Source of the DNA: Natranaerovirga hydrolytica
GTDB lineage: Bacteria; Bacillota; Clostridia; Lachnospirales; DSM-24629
NCBI RefSeq assembly: GCF_004339095.1
Contig: NZ_SMGQ01000014.1
Coordinates: forward strand, 1 to 64,000
Direction of reading: 5' to 3'
DNA length: 64,000 nt
Under the pieces are notes generated by a model. That model saw only the letters and a program-made list of their open reading frames with translations, ran no database searches and was not told the DNA's origin. Positions 55,328 through 64,000 of this stretch are shown here, one piece after another (position 1 is the stretch's first letter; each line of letters opens with the position of its first letter). Made by a program: the position numbers and the translations under genes.

Positions 55328-58300
55328 TTACATATAGATTTCTTTATTTAAACTAAAAGAATAAATAATTTTTTCTTTTACCTTTTTTCTTGTAATTTGT
55401 TCTAAAGCTTTTTGGTAATACCCTAACTGTTCTGTATATCTATGGATTAATATGCTTTCATTACCTTCTGTAATATAATCTGTTTTATAATCCACTAATA
55501 CCAATTCATCTTCTTCTTCAAAATAACAGTCTATTACACCTTGTAATAAAACCAATTCGTCACTTTTATATGTTTCATTCAATTCACTGGCTTTTAAGCC
55601 TAATACAAATTGTTTCTCTTTATATAAATGGTTCTGCTCTTTTGCTTTAAGCATTCTATGAATTAATTTTGTCTTAGAAAAAGCTAATATATCTTTAATA
55701 TAAATGACATTTTTTTCTTTTTCGGAGATAAAACCTTTTTCTTCTAGTTCATTTAGCCCCTCTTTTATTTTTTTATAATCATTTAATACATCTAAAGGCA
55801 AATATTGCATGACTTTATGCATTAATGTTCCTTTTTCAGCAGGGGTAAGGTAGGTACTCTCCTCTAAAAACTTTGGTTTTATCATTTCAGAATCTTGTTT
55901 AATAATAGAAGGTATTTCTTCTTCTCCTTCCATACTTGCCTTTTTCAATTCAGATACTGTCATTTTCACATGGACATTCACTTCATTTTTGTATGGATAT
56001 TCCCACAGCAATTTATGATTAATTTGATCCATCCACTCTTTATCCTGGACATCATCGTATTTCCAATTCACAAGTTCATCTTTTATTTTATTTTTTTCTA
56101 TTTCTTCTACCACATCTTGCATAACAATATCTTCTAGATTCAGTGCTCTTATATAAAAGTCAACGTCTTCAGTAAATGTATTCTGGTCTATTGAGTTGTT
56201 TTTTTCTATTGTTTCTAATAAATTTTGTGCAGATGGATGTCGCATTAAGCCAAATAAAATCCAATCCAAATAATTTCCTGCTGTTAAAACAGTATTATAG
56301 GGTAATTTTATGTTCTTGTGATTACAAATACTACTCCATTTTTCTAGTCTTTTTGCTAATGTGGTCCTAGAAGAAATGCTACCTGTCAAAATTAATTTTT
56401 CTTTGGCTCTTGTTAACGCTACATATAGAACCCTTAATTCTTCCGATAAGTTTTCTATTTCTAATTTTTTCTGTATGGCCTTTTTGGCAATTGTAGGTTT
56501 TTTATACCTTTGTTCATAGTTTATATAATCTGGTCCTAAGCCTAATTCTAAATGAATGTTGATGGATTGAAAAATATCCTGTTTGTTAAAAGGCTTACCT
56601 AATGCGGATACAAAAACAACAGGGAACTCTAACCCTTTACTTTTGTGAATGGTCATTATTCTTACCAAATCTTCATTTTCTCCCAGTATAGAGGCTTCTC
56701 CAAAATCGACTTGATATTTTTCCAACTTGTCCATTAAGCGTATAAAGTGAAACAAACCTCTATAACTGCTTTTTTCAAATTGTTGGGCTTTTTCTATTAA
56801 CATATCTAAATTGCTTTGTCTTTGTTTGCCACCTTGCATAACACCCGCATAATCGTAATAATTGGTTACTTGATAAATATCCAATAACAATTCATGGATG
56901 GGTGTATAAAGAACTTTATCTTGCCACGTCTTTAATTGAATAAAAAAGTTTTTAATCTTATTGGCCATATGATTTTCAAAAGGCTCCTCTAAGACTGTCA
57001 TAAGAGCGTCATAAAATTCGCTTTCACTGTATGAATTCTTTATCATCGCTAATTCTTCTGTTGTTAATCCTATTATTGGTGAACGCAATACACTTAATAG
57101 TGGAATGTCTTGTCTTGGATTATCAATGATTTTTAATACACTCATAATTATTTTTATTTCTGTTGTTTCAAAATAGCCAGACGCTGTATCACAATAAGCT
57201 GGAATGCCTTCTTCCATTAGAATGTCACTAAAAACTTCTGCCCACCCAGACACTGTTCTTAATAATATGACAATGTCTCTATATTGTATGGGCCTATAAC
57301 GCTCTATTTTTTTATCATAGACTTTATAGGGATGGTCAGGATTCATTAATTCTTTGATTCTTTTAGCAATAAGTTTTGCTTCCACTTCTCTTTGGGACAA
57401 ATCAATATCTTCTTCTACATCTTCAATGTCTTTTTGACTGTCCAAAATGTAAACCTCTGTTGTATAATCTAAGTCTTCTTCCTCTGATGCTTGAAAGTCC
57501 GCACCATTATATAATGCTGTGCTTTCATTATAATGAACATCTCCTATTTCTTTGGACATTAACTGATAAAATAGGTAGTTTACACTTTCTATGACTTCTT
57601 TACGACTTCTAAAATTCTTATGCAGATCAATGCGATGGTAAGCACTTTCTTCAGTAGAATAGGTGTTGTATTTTTCCATAAATAATTCTGGTTTGGCTAA
57701 CCTGAATTTGTAGATGCTTTGTTTCACATCCCCTACCATAAAAATATTTGGCTCACCTAGGTGAACTTTGGATACACTTTGTAATAAGGTTTCTTGTACC
57801 AAATTACTGTCTTGGTATTCATCTATGAGTATCTCATCAAACTGTTCTTGCAATTCTCTTGCAATCATACTGGGTTGACCATCTTCTTCAACCAACAAGT
57901 TTAATGCCAAATGCTCCAAATCATTAAAATCCAATATATTTTTTTCTTCTTTTGCTTTTCTATATTCTTCCATAAAATCAAGTACTAACTCAATTAGCTT
58001 TTGATTAATAGGCATTAACCGATTCAAATCTTCTACCATGTCTATGGGTTCTTGATAAAAATAATCTGTTTTAATTTTTTCTAGTGTTTTTTTCACTTCA
58101 TTTCTAATATTTTTTACATCTTCTCTTAAAGCCGTATCCACATCTTTATCCCTTTTCCTAGACAACGTGGTAAATTTTAATTCATTAAATGCCTTATAGA
58201 AACCACTCAATCCATCTTCTTGAATGATGGCATCTAATTGTTCTAAGTCATCTTTTAAATTTTCCAGATACATATGTGGACCTTTTGTTAACTGACAAAG

Positions 58301-59008
58301 TTGGATGCCTTGGCACAAGCTGTTTCTTAAGTCTGATAACGTATGTTTTATATACTCATCTATTACTTTAATCCATTGCGTTGTCTCTAAATCTTCTATT
58401 GTCTGCACATTAAAAGGCTCTATTTGATTGTTTAACCACTTTTTGGGCCATGGATAACTTTGAGCAAAGGTATATATTTTAAGAATGATTTCTTCTAATG
58501 GATCATCTGAGCGATTCGTGGTATAACTTTCTACCAATGCTAAGAATTCATCTTCTTTTAGCTTATAATGTTTTTCTAATACATCCTTAATAACATCAGA
58601 ACGCAATAAAGTTAATTCGGTTTCATCTGCTATTCGAAAAGATGGGTCTAAATCAATTAGGTGAAAATAATTTCTTAGAACATACAAACAAAAACTATGA
58701 ATCGTTGTAATATGAGCATGTTCTAATAATGAAAGTTGTTTATGTAAGTAAGGATTGCTAGGGTTTTGAATCAATTTGTCTTCAATTGCTGCGCCAATTC
58801 TTTCTTTCATCTCTGCAGCTGCTGCATTGGTAAATGTTACCACTAATAATTTATCTATATCTATTGGGTGTTCATCTTCTGAAATCATTTGAATAATACG
58901 CTCAACAAGAACAGCAGTCTTACCTGATCCTGCTGCTGCTGATACTAACAAATTTCTATTTCTTGAATCAATCACTTTTTTTTGTTCTTTGGTCCACTTT
59001 ACAGCCAT
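55328..59008 (-). CDS. addA: AddAB helicase-nuclease, subunit AddA
   Basis: AddA is a 3'-5' helicase with a C-terminal nuclease that processes double-strand breaks for RecA. The 1226 residues begin with the UvrD-like Walker A SAAAGSGKTA, and include LVVTFTNAAA, the DEYQDSN Walker B, VGDVKQSIY and LTRAKEKL. The nuclease motif is VLVDYKTDY near the C terminus. The ATG at 59008 has an AGAGGTG site. It is separated from addB by a plus-strand gene. Confidence 0.96.
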   Translation of the reverse strand: MAVKWTKEQKKVIDSRNRNLLVSAAAGSGKTAVLVERIIQMISEDEHPIDIDKLLVVTFTNAAAAEMKERIGAAIEDKLIQNPSNPYLHKQLSLLEHAHITTIHSFCLYVLRNYFHLIDLDPSFRIADETELTLLRSDVIKDVLEKHYKLKEDEFLALVESYTTNRSDDPLEEIILKIYTFAQSYPWPKKWLNNQIEPFNVQTIEDLETTQWIKVIDEYIKHTLSDLRNSLCQGIQLCQLTKGPHMYLENLKDDLEQLDAIIQEDGLSGFYKAFNELKFTTLSRKRDKDVDTALREDVKNIRNEVKKTLEKIKTDYFYQEPIDMVEDLNRLMPINQKLIELVLDFMEEYRKAKEEKNILDFNDLEHLALNLLVEEDGQPSMIARELQEQFDEILIDEYQDSNLVQETLLQSVSKVHLGEPNIFMVGDVKQSIYKFRLAKPELFMEKYNTYSTEESAYHRIDLHKNFRSRKEVIESVNYLFYQLMSKEIGDVHYNESTALYNGADFQASEEEDLDYTTEVYILDSQKDIEDVEEDIDLSQREVEAKLIAKRIKELMNPDHPYKVYDKKIERYRPIQYRDIVILLRTVSGWAEVFSDILMEEGIPAYCDTASGYFETTEIKIIMSVLKIIDNPRQDIPLLSVLRSPIIGLTTEELAMIKNSYSESEFYDALMTVLEEPFENHMANKIKNFFIQLKTWQDKVLYTPIHELLLDIYQVTNYYDYAGVMQGGKQRQSNLDMLIEKAQQFEKSSYRGLFHFIRLMDKLEKYQVDFGEASILGENEDLVRIMTIHKSKGLEFPVVFVSALGKPFNKQDIFQSINIHLELGLGPDYINYEQRYKKPTIAKKAIQKKLEIENLSEELRVLYVALTRAKEKLILTGSISSRTTLAKRLEKWSSICNHKNIKLPYNTVLTAGNYLDWILFGLMRHPSAQNLLETIEKNNSIDQNTFTEDVDFYIRALNLEDIVMQDVVEEIEKNKIKDELVNWKYDDVQDKEWMDQINHKLLWEYPYKNEVNVHVKMTVSELKKASMEGEEEIPSIIKQDSEMIKPKFLEESTYLTPAEKGTLMHKVMQYLPLDVLNDYKKIKEGLNELEEKGFISEKEKNVIYIKDILAFSKTKLIHRMLKAKEQNHLYKEKQFVLGLKASELNETYKSDELVLLQGVIDCYFEEEDELVLVDYKTDYITEGNESILIHRYTEQLGYYQKALEQITRKKVKEKIIYSFSLNKEIYM

Positions 59009-59138
59009 TTTTTCACCTCTGTTAAACATGTTATTTCCAATTATTTACATTTATAAGTGTTTATGCTATATTATTGATGTACTGGTTCATTCATTGCGTT
59101 CCTTTGAGAACGTAAATACTTTGAGGGGAAGTATACTA

Positions 59139-59519
59139 ATGTACAAAAGAAAACGGAAACTTGCTTATAAACGTTTAGCATTTGCTTTTGTTTTGATGTT
59201 ACTTATTTTTTCAGATGTTTTTAATTTTAGTTTTTTTCATTGGGGTGTTCAAAATTTTAAGGGGTACAATAATGCCAGTAATGCCTATTATGTTTCTGTA
59301 ACGGTACAACAAAGTCATATTTATTACAATGAGGAAAAAATATCCTTTGACCTTTTTCAAGAAAAATTATTAAGTCTTGATAAGAAACGTGTTGTTATTT
59401 ACCTTATGGACTATGGTGCTTATTCTGATAAATTTATTAAAGTCCACAAGTTTATCAACGATAATGGTTATAAGACAGTTGTCTCTCAAAAAATACCTAA
59501 CATTAGTTATCGATACTAA
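59139..59519 (+). CDS. Small single-pass membrane protein, ExbD-like extracellular domain
   Basis: From the ATG at 59139 (GAGGGG site) the protein has 126 residues: a basic N terminus, one membrane helix (about 12-32), then a domain of about 75 residues. The pattern YYVSVTVQQSHIYYN...VIYLMDYGAY...KFIKVHKFINDNGYKTV follows the beta-alpha-beta layout of ExbD/TolR (broken here for length). No ExbB-like partner is in the window. It lies on the opposite strand to its neighbours, between addA and addB, and ends at a strong terminator. The relation to ExbD is a judgement from pattern only. Confidence 0.6.
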   Translation: MYKRKRKLAYKRLAFAFVLMLLIFSDVFNFSFFHWGVQNFKGYNNASNAYYVSVTVQQSHIYYNEEKISFDLFQEKLLSLDKKRVVIYLMDYGAYSDKFIKVHKFINDNGYKTVVSQKIPNISYRY

Positions 59520-59576
59520 CGTTATGCATTCAATAATGACTTTACCGTTGTCAAAAAGCGTTTACCCTAGTCCACT

Positions 59577-59630
59577 GTTGTACGAGTCGGTACGAAATTG
59601 TTTCTTACTGACTCGTACAACTTTTTATTT
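59577..59630 (+). terminator. Strong terminator after the ExbD-like gene
   Basis: GTTGTACGAGTC (59577-59588) pairs perfectly with GACTCGTACAAC (59610-59621) and is followed by TTTTTATTT on the plus strand. Confidence 0.9.
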
Positions 59631-59726
59631 ACTTTTAGTCTATGACTTTGTACGATTATTGAAAGGCTTTTATGATTACATGGATGCATGTTAGGTGGCT
59701 TTCATTTTTATATGACAAATGAATTT

Positions 59727-62700
59727 TTATAACAAGTCCCATATTTTATCCTTAGGCAGTTCTTTTAATTGGTTGTATTCGTTCTCTGGTAAGCTAGGAT
59801 CAAATTGGCATATGGCTTTATAATTACAATACTCACAAGGCTTTTTATTTTTATAATGATAGGGTTTGATTTCAACACACCCTTTTACCAATTCTTCTCC
59901 AATGTCTTTTATTTTTTTTGTAATGAATTGAGACAACTGATCAAACTTTTCTTTTGATGCTACAGAAGAAGTTGCTGCTAATTCCCCATTGGATTTATAT
60001 TTTACAGGTATAATATTGGATTCTTTATTAATTGTAGAGTCTAACATCTGTATAACTTGTTCATCTTCTAAAACCAAACCATTCATTTTTAACTTTTTAA
60101 GCAAAGCTTCTTCTCTTTCTTCATTCGTAATATTTTTTTCTAAGGCTAGTAAAGGATCATCTATGTGATAATAAAAAATCCCTGCTGGAATCACCTCTTT
60201 TTTAGGTTGATTTTTTTTCTCTAATTCAACGGCCGCATTCAGATAAACCAAAAGTTGTAGCTGAAGACCATAATATAAGGCAACAATATCAAATGATGAT
60301 TGACCTGATTTGTAATCAATGACTTTGAGATAAACTGTATCTTCTTCTTCATATTTATCGATTCTATCAATTCTTCCCGTTAATTGTAACAAATTCTCTT
60401 CAGACAATTGTATGTTCAAAGAATCAAATTTTTCTTTATCTGAGTTAAACGCCACTTCATAATCTGTGGGTCTAAATTTCCCACTAGTGATTTGTTTTTG
60501 TAGCGCCCATATGGTTCTTTTAGTAATTCTTATTACTTTTTTAATCAGGTACTCATTTTTGGCAGAACTAAAGAATACACCATGACCATATTCTTCTGCT
60601 ACTTCATATACAGTTTCTTCAACTATTTTATCTATTGTTGCTTCTTTTAATTGCTCCCACTCTATATTTTGTTGCTCTAATTTTTTTGAGATACGGTCTA
60701 TGGATTCATGAAATAATAAGCCTATATCTGGCATAGATATTTCATAATGCAATCTGTCTTTTGCTTTTAGACCATATTTTATAAAATGAGAAAAAGGACA
60801 ACTGGCAAATTGCTCTAACCTAGACACAGAGTTAATGAGTACTTTGCCATATAGTTTTTCCGCCGTTTGTCTAGATAGATAAAAGGTTTTATTTTCATAA
60901 AACAATCCTTCAATTAACCCCTCTAATTTTTTGTGCCATTGTGGACTATTAAAATACCAATTGTATACGCTTTTCCATTGTTCTGATAAGCCTTTGGATT
61001 TTGATTCTCTTAATGTTTCAATTAAGTATTTTATGGTGCTTTCTGGCAAGCCAATATATTCTTGCACATCTTTTTTGTCTTCATATAACACTTCTAATTT
61101 AGGATATAATTTCATAATTTGATTCACTAGAGATGACGGTCTTATGGCTTTGTATTCACCATTTAGTTTGCTAAAGCTAACCCATAAATAATCTTGTGGC
61201 TTTGTAAGATTACTGTATAAATTAAATTGTTCTTCATATAATTTTTGTTTGGCTGTTGGAGCTATGGATAAACCTTTTTCTTCTATAATCTCTCGGTCTC
61301 TATCTGTTAGTATATTGCCTTTATCAGCAACCTTGGGAATCACACCTTCATTGGCACCCATTAAAAAGAGCACTTTAATATCTTTGAGCCTAGTCCTTTC
61401 GATGTCACCAATAACCACCTGATCTAACCCAGGGGGTACTAATCCCATTTGAGCTTGTTCTAATCCCGCTTCTAATATGGCAATGTACTCTTTTTTACTA
61501 ACCACTTCATCGCCTAATATCTCCACCATTTTATCTAGTATATCCATTATCATCGGATAGATTTGTCTATATTGTCTTTCTAAAAGCAACTCTTCTTGGT
61601 CTTTGAAAGTCTCTTCATAGTCCTCTAATTGCCCTTGAATATTCAATTCAACTAACAATTCATATAATGCAATGGTAATGGTCTTGACGGTTTTATTTTT
61701 CCCTTTAATTTTGTCTTGAAAATTTATCAACGGTTGTATCACTTTGTTTTTCATCCCGTTAATTTCTTCTAACACAAATAGATTTTCTTCTTCTACTGCA
61801 CGATGAGGGTAATTTTTTTCCCATTGCATCTCATATTTTTTTCTTCCTCGAATGCCATAAGCTATAACATAATTCTCTATTAAATCCAACTTATCTTTTT
61901 CTATATTACATAAGCCTGTTTTTAACCAACTAAAGACACTTTCATATGACCAAGACGAATGAATGATTTCAAATGTGGTTCTGATTAATTCCACTAATGG
62001 GTTCGATTGTATGCTTTTCTTTTGATCGATAAAGTAAGGAATCTTATAATTCCCAAAGGATTTTTTGATAAACAGTTCATATCGTTTTATATCCCCTGTT
62101 ATAAGGGCTATTTCCTTATATTGATAACCTTTATCCCTAACCAGCTTGGTTATCATTCTTGCTATATATTCAACTTCTTTGTCTAAATCATCTGCCAAAT
62201 AAACATGAATTCCCTTTGGACGTTCTTCATATTTTTCATAAGGGAATCGAAATATATTATTTTCTAAATGTGCCAAAGCTGGCTTATTCTTAAAACGTAT
62301 GGGCGTTGTTGCTTCAATTAAATCTATTTTCGGTTTGATATTTAGATTTTTTCCAATATCATTTAATGTGTTATAGGTTTTCTTACTTTCATAGAAAAGC
62401 TGATATTTATCCAAATTCTTTAAGTCTTCTCTCGGATCAATGGTTACTGTAACACTGGTTTCTTTACCGATTTGTATGAGTTCTTCTAAGACTTTATATT
62501 GGATAGGCGTAAATCCTGAGAACCCATCTATCCAAATATGGCTGTTTTTTATAAAAATGGACTGACTAATACTTTGTTGTAAGATGTCTAGTATTTCTTC
62601 ATTGGTAATGTAGTTTTCTTCTAAAAAGTTTTTAAATCCTTTAAAAACAATATTCAGGTCATATAATTTGCTTTGTAACAAAGGAGATGCATTGGTTTTT

Positions 62701-63131
62701 TCAATCATCTCCTCAATAGATGTTTGTTCTAAGTTGTATTGATAAAATTCAGCAATAGCTGATTTTAATTCATTAACAACACCCATCTTGTCTATATTCT
62801 TATTAAAAATTTTGAGTTGGTTTTTTTTCTCCTCTAATACTTTTCGAACCACCATACTTTTGCCTGTTTCTTCAAGTATTTTTTTAGTGGTACCGCCAAT
62901 TTCTTCAAATACTCTAAAGGCAAGTCTTTGAAAGCTTAGAACTTCTATATTCATAATGCCTTTATTTGGGTGCTTGCTTACAATATCTTTTTGGGTCTGT
63001 AAAGTAAATTGTTCAGGTACCAATAATATGAAGTTGTCTTGATGAGACTCTTGGGATTTTTTTATCATTTCTTCATAGCATTTATGGGTTTTTCCAGAGC
63101 CAGATCTTCCTAAAACAAACTTAAGTCCCAT
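59727..63131 (-). CDS. addB: AddAB helicase-nuclease, subunit AddB
   Basis: AddB has an inactive or weak helicase core and an Fe-S-stabilised nuclease domain; it recognises Chi-like sites with AddA. The 1134-residue protein starts with Walker A LGRSGSGKTH. The nuclease includes LKVIDYKSG. The 4Fe-4S cysteines are one near residue 776 (FASCPF) and C1099, C1102 and C1108. It follows the polysaccharide deacetylase gene by 11 bp, so the two may share a transcript. Confidence 0.96.
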   Translation of the reverse strand: MGLKFVLGRSGSGKTHKCYEEMIKKSQESHQDNFILLVPEQFTLQTQKDIVSKHPNKGIMNIEVLSFQRLAFRVFEEIGGTTKKILEETGKSMVVRKVLEEKKNQLKIFNKNIDKMGVVNELKSAIAEFYQYNLEQTSIEEMIEKTNASPLLQSKLYDLNIVFKGFKNFLEENYITNEEILDILQQSISQSIFIKNSHIWIDGFSGFTPIQYKVLEELIQIGKETSVTVTIDPREDLKNLDKYQLFYESKKTYNTLNDIGKNLNIKPKIDLIEATTPIRFKNKPALAHLENNIFRFPYEKYEERPKGIHVYLADDLDKEVEYIARMITKLVRDKGYQYKEIALITGDIKRYELFIKKSFGNYKIPYFIDQKKSIQSNPLVELIRTTFEIIHSSWSYESVFSWLKTGLCNIEKDKLDLIENYVIAYGIRGRKKYEMQWEKNYPHRAVEEENLFVLEEINGMKNKVIQPLINFQDKIKGKNKTVKTITIALYELLVELNIQGQLEDYEETFKDQEELLLERQYRQIYPMIMDILDKMVEILGDEVVSKKEYIAILEAGLEQAQMGLVPPGLDQVVIGDIERTRLKDIKVLFLMGANEGVIPKVADKGNILTDRDREIIEEKGLSIAPTAKQKLYEEQFNLYSNLTKPQDYLWVSFSKLNGEYKAIRPSSLVNQIMKLYPKLEVLYEDKKDVQEYIGLPESTIKYLIETLRESKSKGLSEQWKSVYNWYFNSPQWHKKLEGLIEGLFYENKTFYLSRQTAEKLYGKVLINSVSRLEQFASCPFSHFIKYGLKAKDRLHYEISMPDIGLLFHESIDRISKKLEQQNIEWEQLKEATIDKIVEETVYEVAEEYGHGVFFSSAKNEYLIKKVIRITKRTIWALQKQITSGKFRPTDYEVAFNSDKEKFDSLNIQLSEENLLQLTGRIDRIDKYEEEDTVYLKVIDYKSGQSSFDIVALYYGLQLQLLVYLNAAVELEKKNQPKKEVIPAGIFYYHIDDPLLALEKNITNEEREEALLKKLKMNGLVLEDEQVIQMLDSTINKESNIIPVKYKSNGELAATSSVASKEKFDQLSQFITKKIKDIGEELVKGCVEIKPYHYKNKKPCEYCNYKAICQFDPSLPENEYNQLKELPKDKIWDLL

Positions 63132-63142
63132 GGTATCCCCCC

Positions 63143-64000
63143 TTATTCTTCAATGGTATACGTATACACTTCTTTCTCTCCTATTGCTTCTTCATTTAAT
63201 AAATGTTCTTGGGATTCTAATATACTAATTCGCTCTTTATTCCCATCGGATATATACCTTTGATGTGGGTTATTTTCATAGTGTTCAAAAAACCACCACA
63301 AATCTTGTATATCGCCTTCTGAACCACGTACCCTTGGTACATTAAACGGTGAAAAGTCAATGTGATTAGATGGGAAAAACGGCCCACTTGGTCCTTCTCT
63401 AAAACCTATTGTATAAACATAGTCTTGTCCGTTATAATGTCCCTTTTCCACTAAATGCATAAGTTCTGAAGAAGGTCTTACACCAAAAGGATATGTAAGG
63501 GTATCTACTCTATAGTCCTTTCCTAATATATCTTTTATAAATACATCGGTTTTCCCGATATGTTCTTCTAATGCTTCCGCTCCTAATTGTGACAAATTGG
63601 CATGTTGGCTTGTATGGTTTGCTACTTCATATCCATTTTCATCTAGCCATTTTATGCTCTCTTCTACTGTGGCTTCGCCTGGAAAAGTTTGTAAATCACT
63701 ATTAATATACAGAGTAGCTGCTTTTCCAAAATCAGGATTCTCCTCTGCAAACTCTTCTATCAAAGCAATTGCTGTGTTAGGCGCTGGCACCCATTCACCA
63801 TTTTCTTCAACTAAAGAAAAAGTGCTCTCTAATCCATCATCAAATGTTAAGACAATAGGTGTATAACCTGCTTCCACATCAATACGATGGTCCACATAAT
63901 CACTCATGGTTATTAATCTATAGCCATTATCATACATATATTGTAAGTCTTTCATAAAATCATCTACTGTTCTATGGTATGGCGGATTATCCATTATGCC
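63143..64000 (-). CDS. Polysaccharide deacetylase, PdaA/NodB-like (5' end cut off)
   Basis: The protein contains the NodB homology domain with LTFDDG and the metal-binding NHTSQH histidines, followed by YPFGVRPS. It probably removes acetyl groups from cell-wall glycan. The reading frame stays open to the window edge (codons for Gly-Ile precede the first Met at 63994), and a typical catalytic domain begins earlier, so the start is missing. At least 285 residues are present. It lies 11 bp before addB. Confidence 0.88.
   Translation of the reverse strand, partial: GIMDNPPYHRTVDDFMKDLQYMYDNGYRLITMSDYVDHRIDVEAGYTPIVLTFDDGLESTFSLVEENGEWVPAPNTAIALIEEFAEENPDFGKAATLYINSDLQTFPGEATVEESIKWLDENGYEVANHTSQHANLSQLGAEALEEHIGKTDVFIKDILGKDYRVDTLTYPFGVRPSSELMHLVEKGHYNGQDYVYTIGFREGPSGPFFPSNHIDFSPFNVPRVRGSEGDIQDLWWFFEHYENNPHQRYISDGNKERISILESQEHLLNEEAIGEKEVYTYTIEE

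Overview
The window is AT-rich DNA from an anaerobic, endospore-forming Firmicute, most likely a clostridium of the Lachnospirales/Eubacteriales type. The evidence is an alpha/beta-type small acid-soluble spore protein with a sigma-G-like promoter, a Csp-like subtilisin, a PdaA-like deacetylase, an oxygen-independent ribonucleotide reductase, type 1B dihydroorotate dehydrogenase with PyrK, AddAB, T-box and PyrR leader RNAs, and tRNAs without encoded CCA. The genus cannot be fixed from this sequence. Most genes lie on the minus strand. No phage, IS element or CRISPR array was seen.

Layout. 1-400: the 5' end of a 16S rRNA gene leaving the window on the left, with tandem rrn promoters. 398-8.4 kb: lacZ, a small cysteine-rich protein, radA, and a nitroreductase-ilvE-LOR gene set. 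8.5-12.5 kb: DNA-precursor genes (nrdD with two NrdR boxes, thyA, folA). 12.5-16.3 kb: hflX, a TPR lipoprotein and a Csp-like protease. 16.4-17 kb: a mostly non-coding stretch with a candidate small RNA, one copy of a 59-nt hairpin element and a small membrane protein. 17-25.7 kb: rarA, a CBS-type pyrophosphatase, a TrmB-type regulator with lysA, an ABC exporter, mntP and an unknown gene. 25.9-30.9 kb: a TRAP transporter with a zinc dehydrogenase and a divergent GntR regulator. 31.1-35.9 kb: five tRNAs, infC-rpmI-rplT behind an L20-type leader, and a T-box leader followed by a hemerythrin gene and thrS. 36-38 kb: a GGDEF-EAL protein. 38.3-48.7 kb: the pyrimidine operon pyrB-C-F-carAB-pyrK-D-E. 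48.7-55 kb: an exported unknown protein, an acetyltransferase, a methyltransferase-hslO pair, a chemoreceptor and a peroxiredoxin. 55-64 kb: the spore protein, addA and addB with a plus-strand ExbD-like gene between them, and a polysaccharide deacetylase cut by the right edge.

Regulation is the richest part of the window. The pyr operon leader has a PyrR-type motif whose 3' side is the Shine-Dalgarno of a 57-codon leader ORF; this ORF stops inside the arm of the intrinsic terminator before pyrB. The arrangement suggests attenuation by leader translation. A threonine T-box appears to control a bacteriohemerythrin as the first gene of the thrS operon. NrdR boxes precede nrdD, TGTATACA-type operators precede both divergent TRAP-locus transcripts, and infC seems to start at AUU.

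An ungapped 59-nt hairpin element occurs twice, about 37 kb apart, with one compensatory base-pair change. I could not assign it to a known family. All calls come from reading the sequence; no database search was run.
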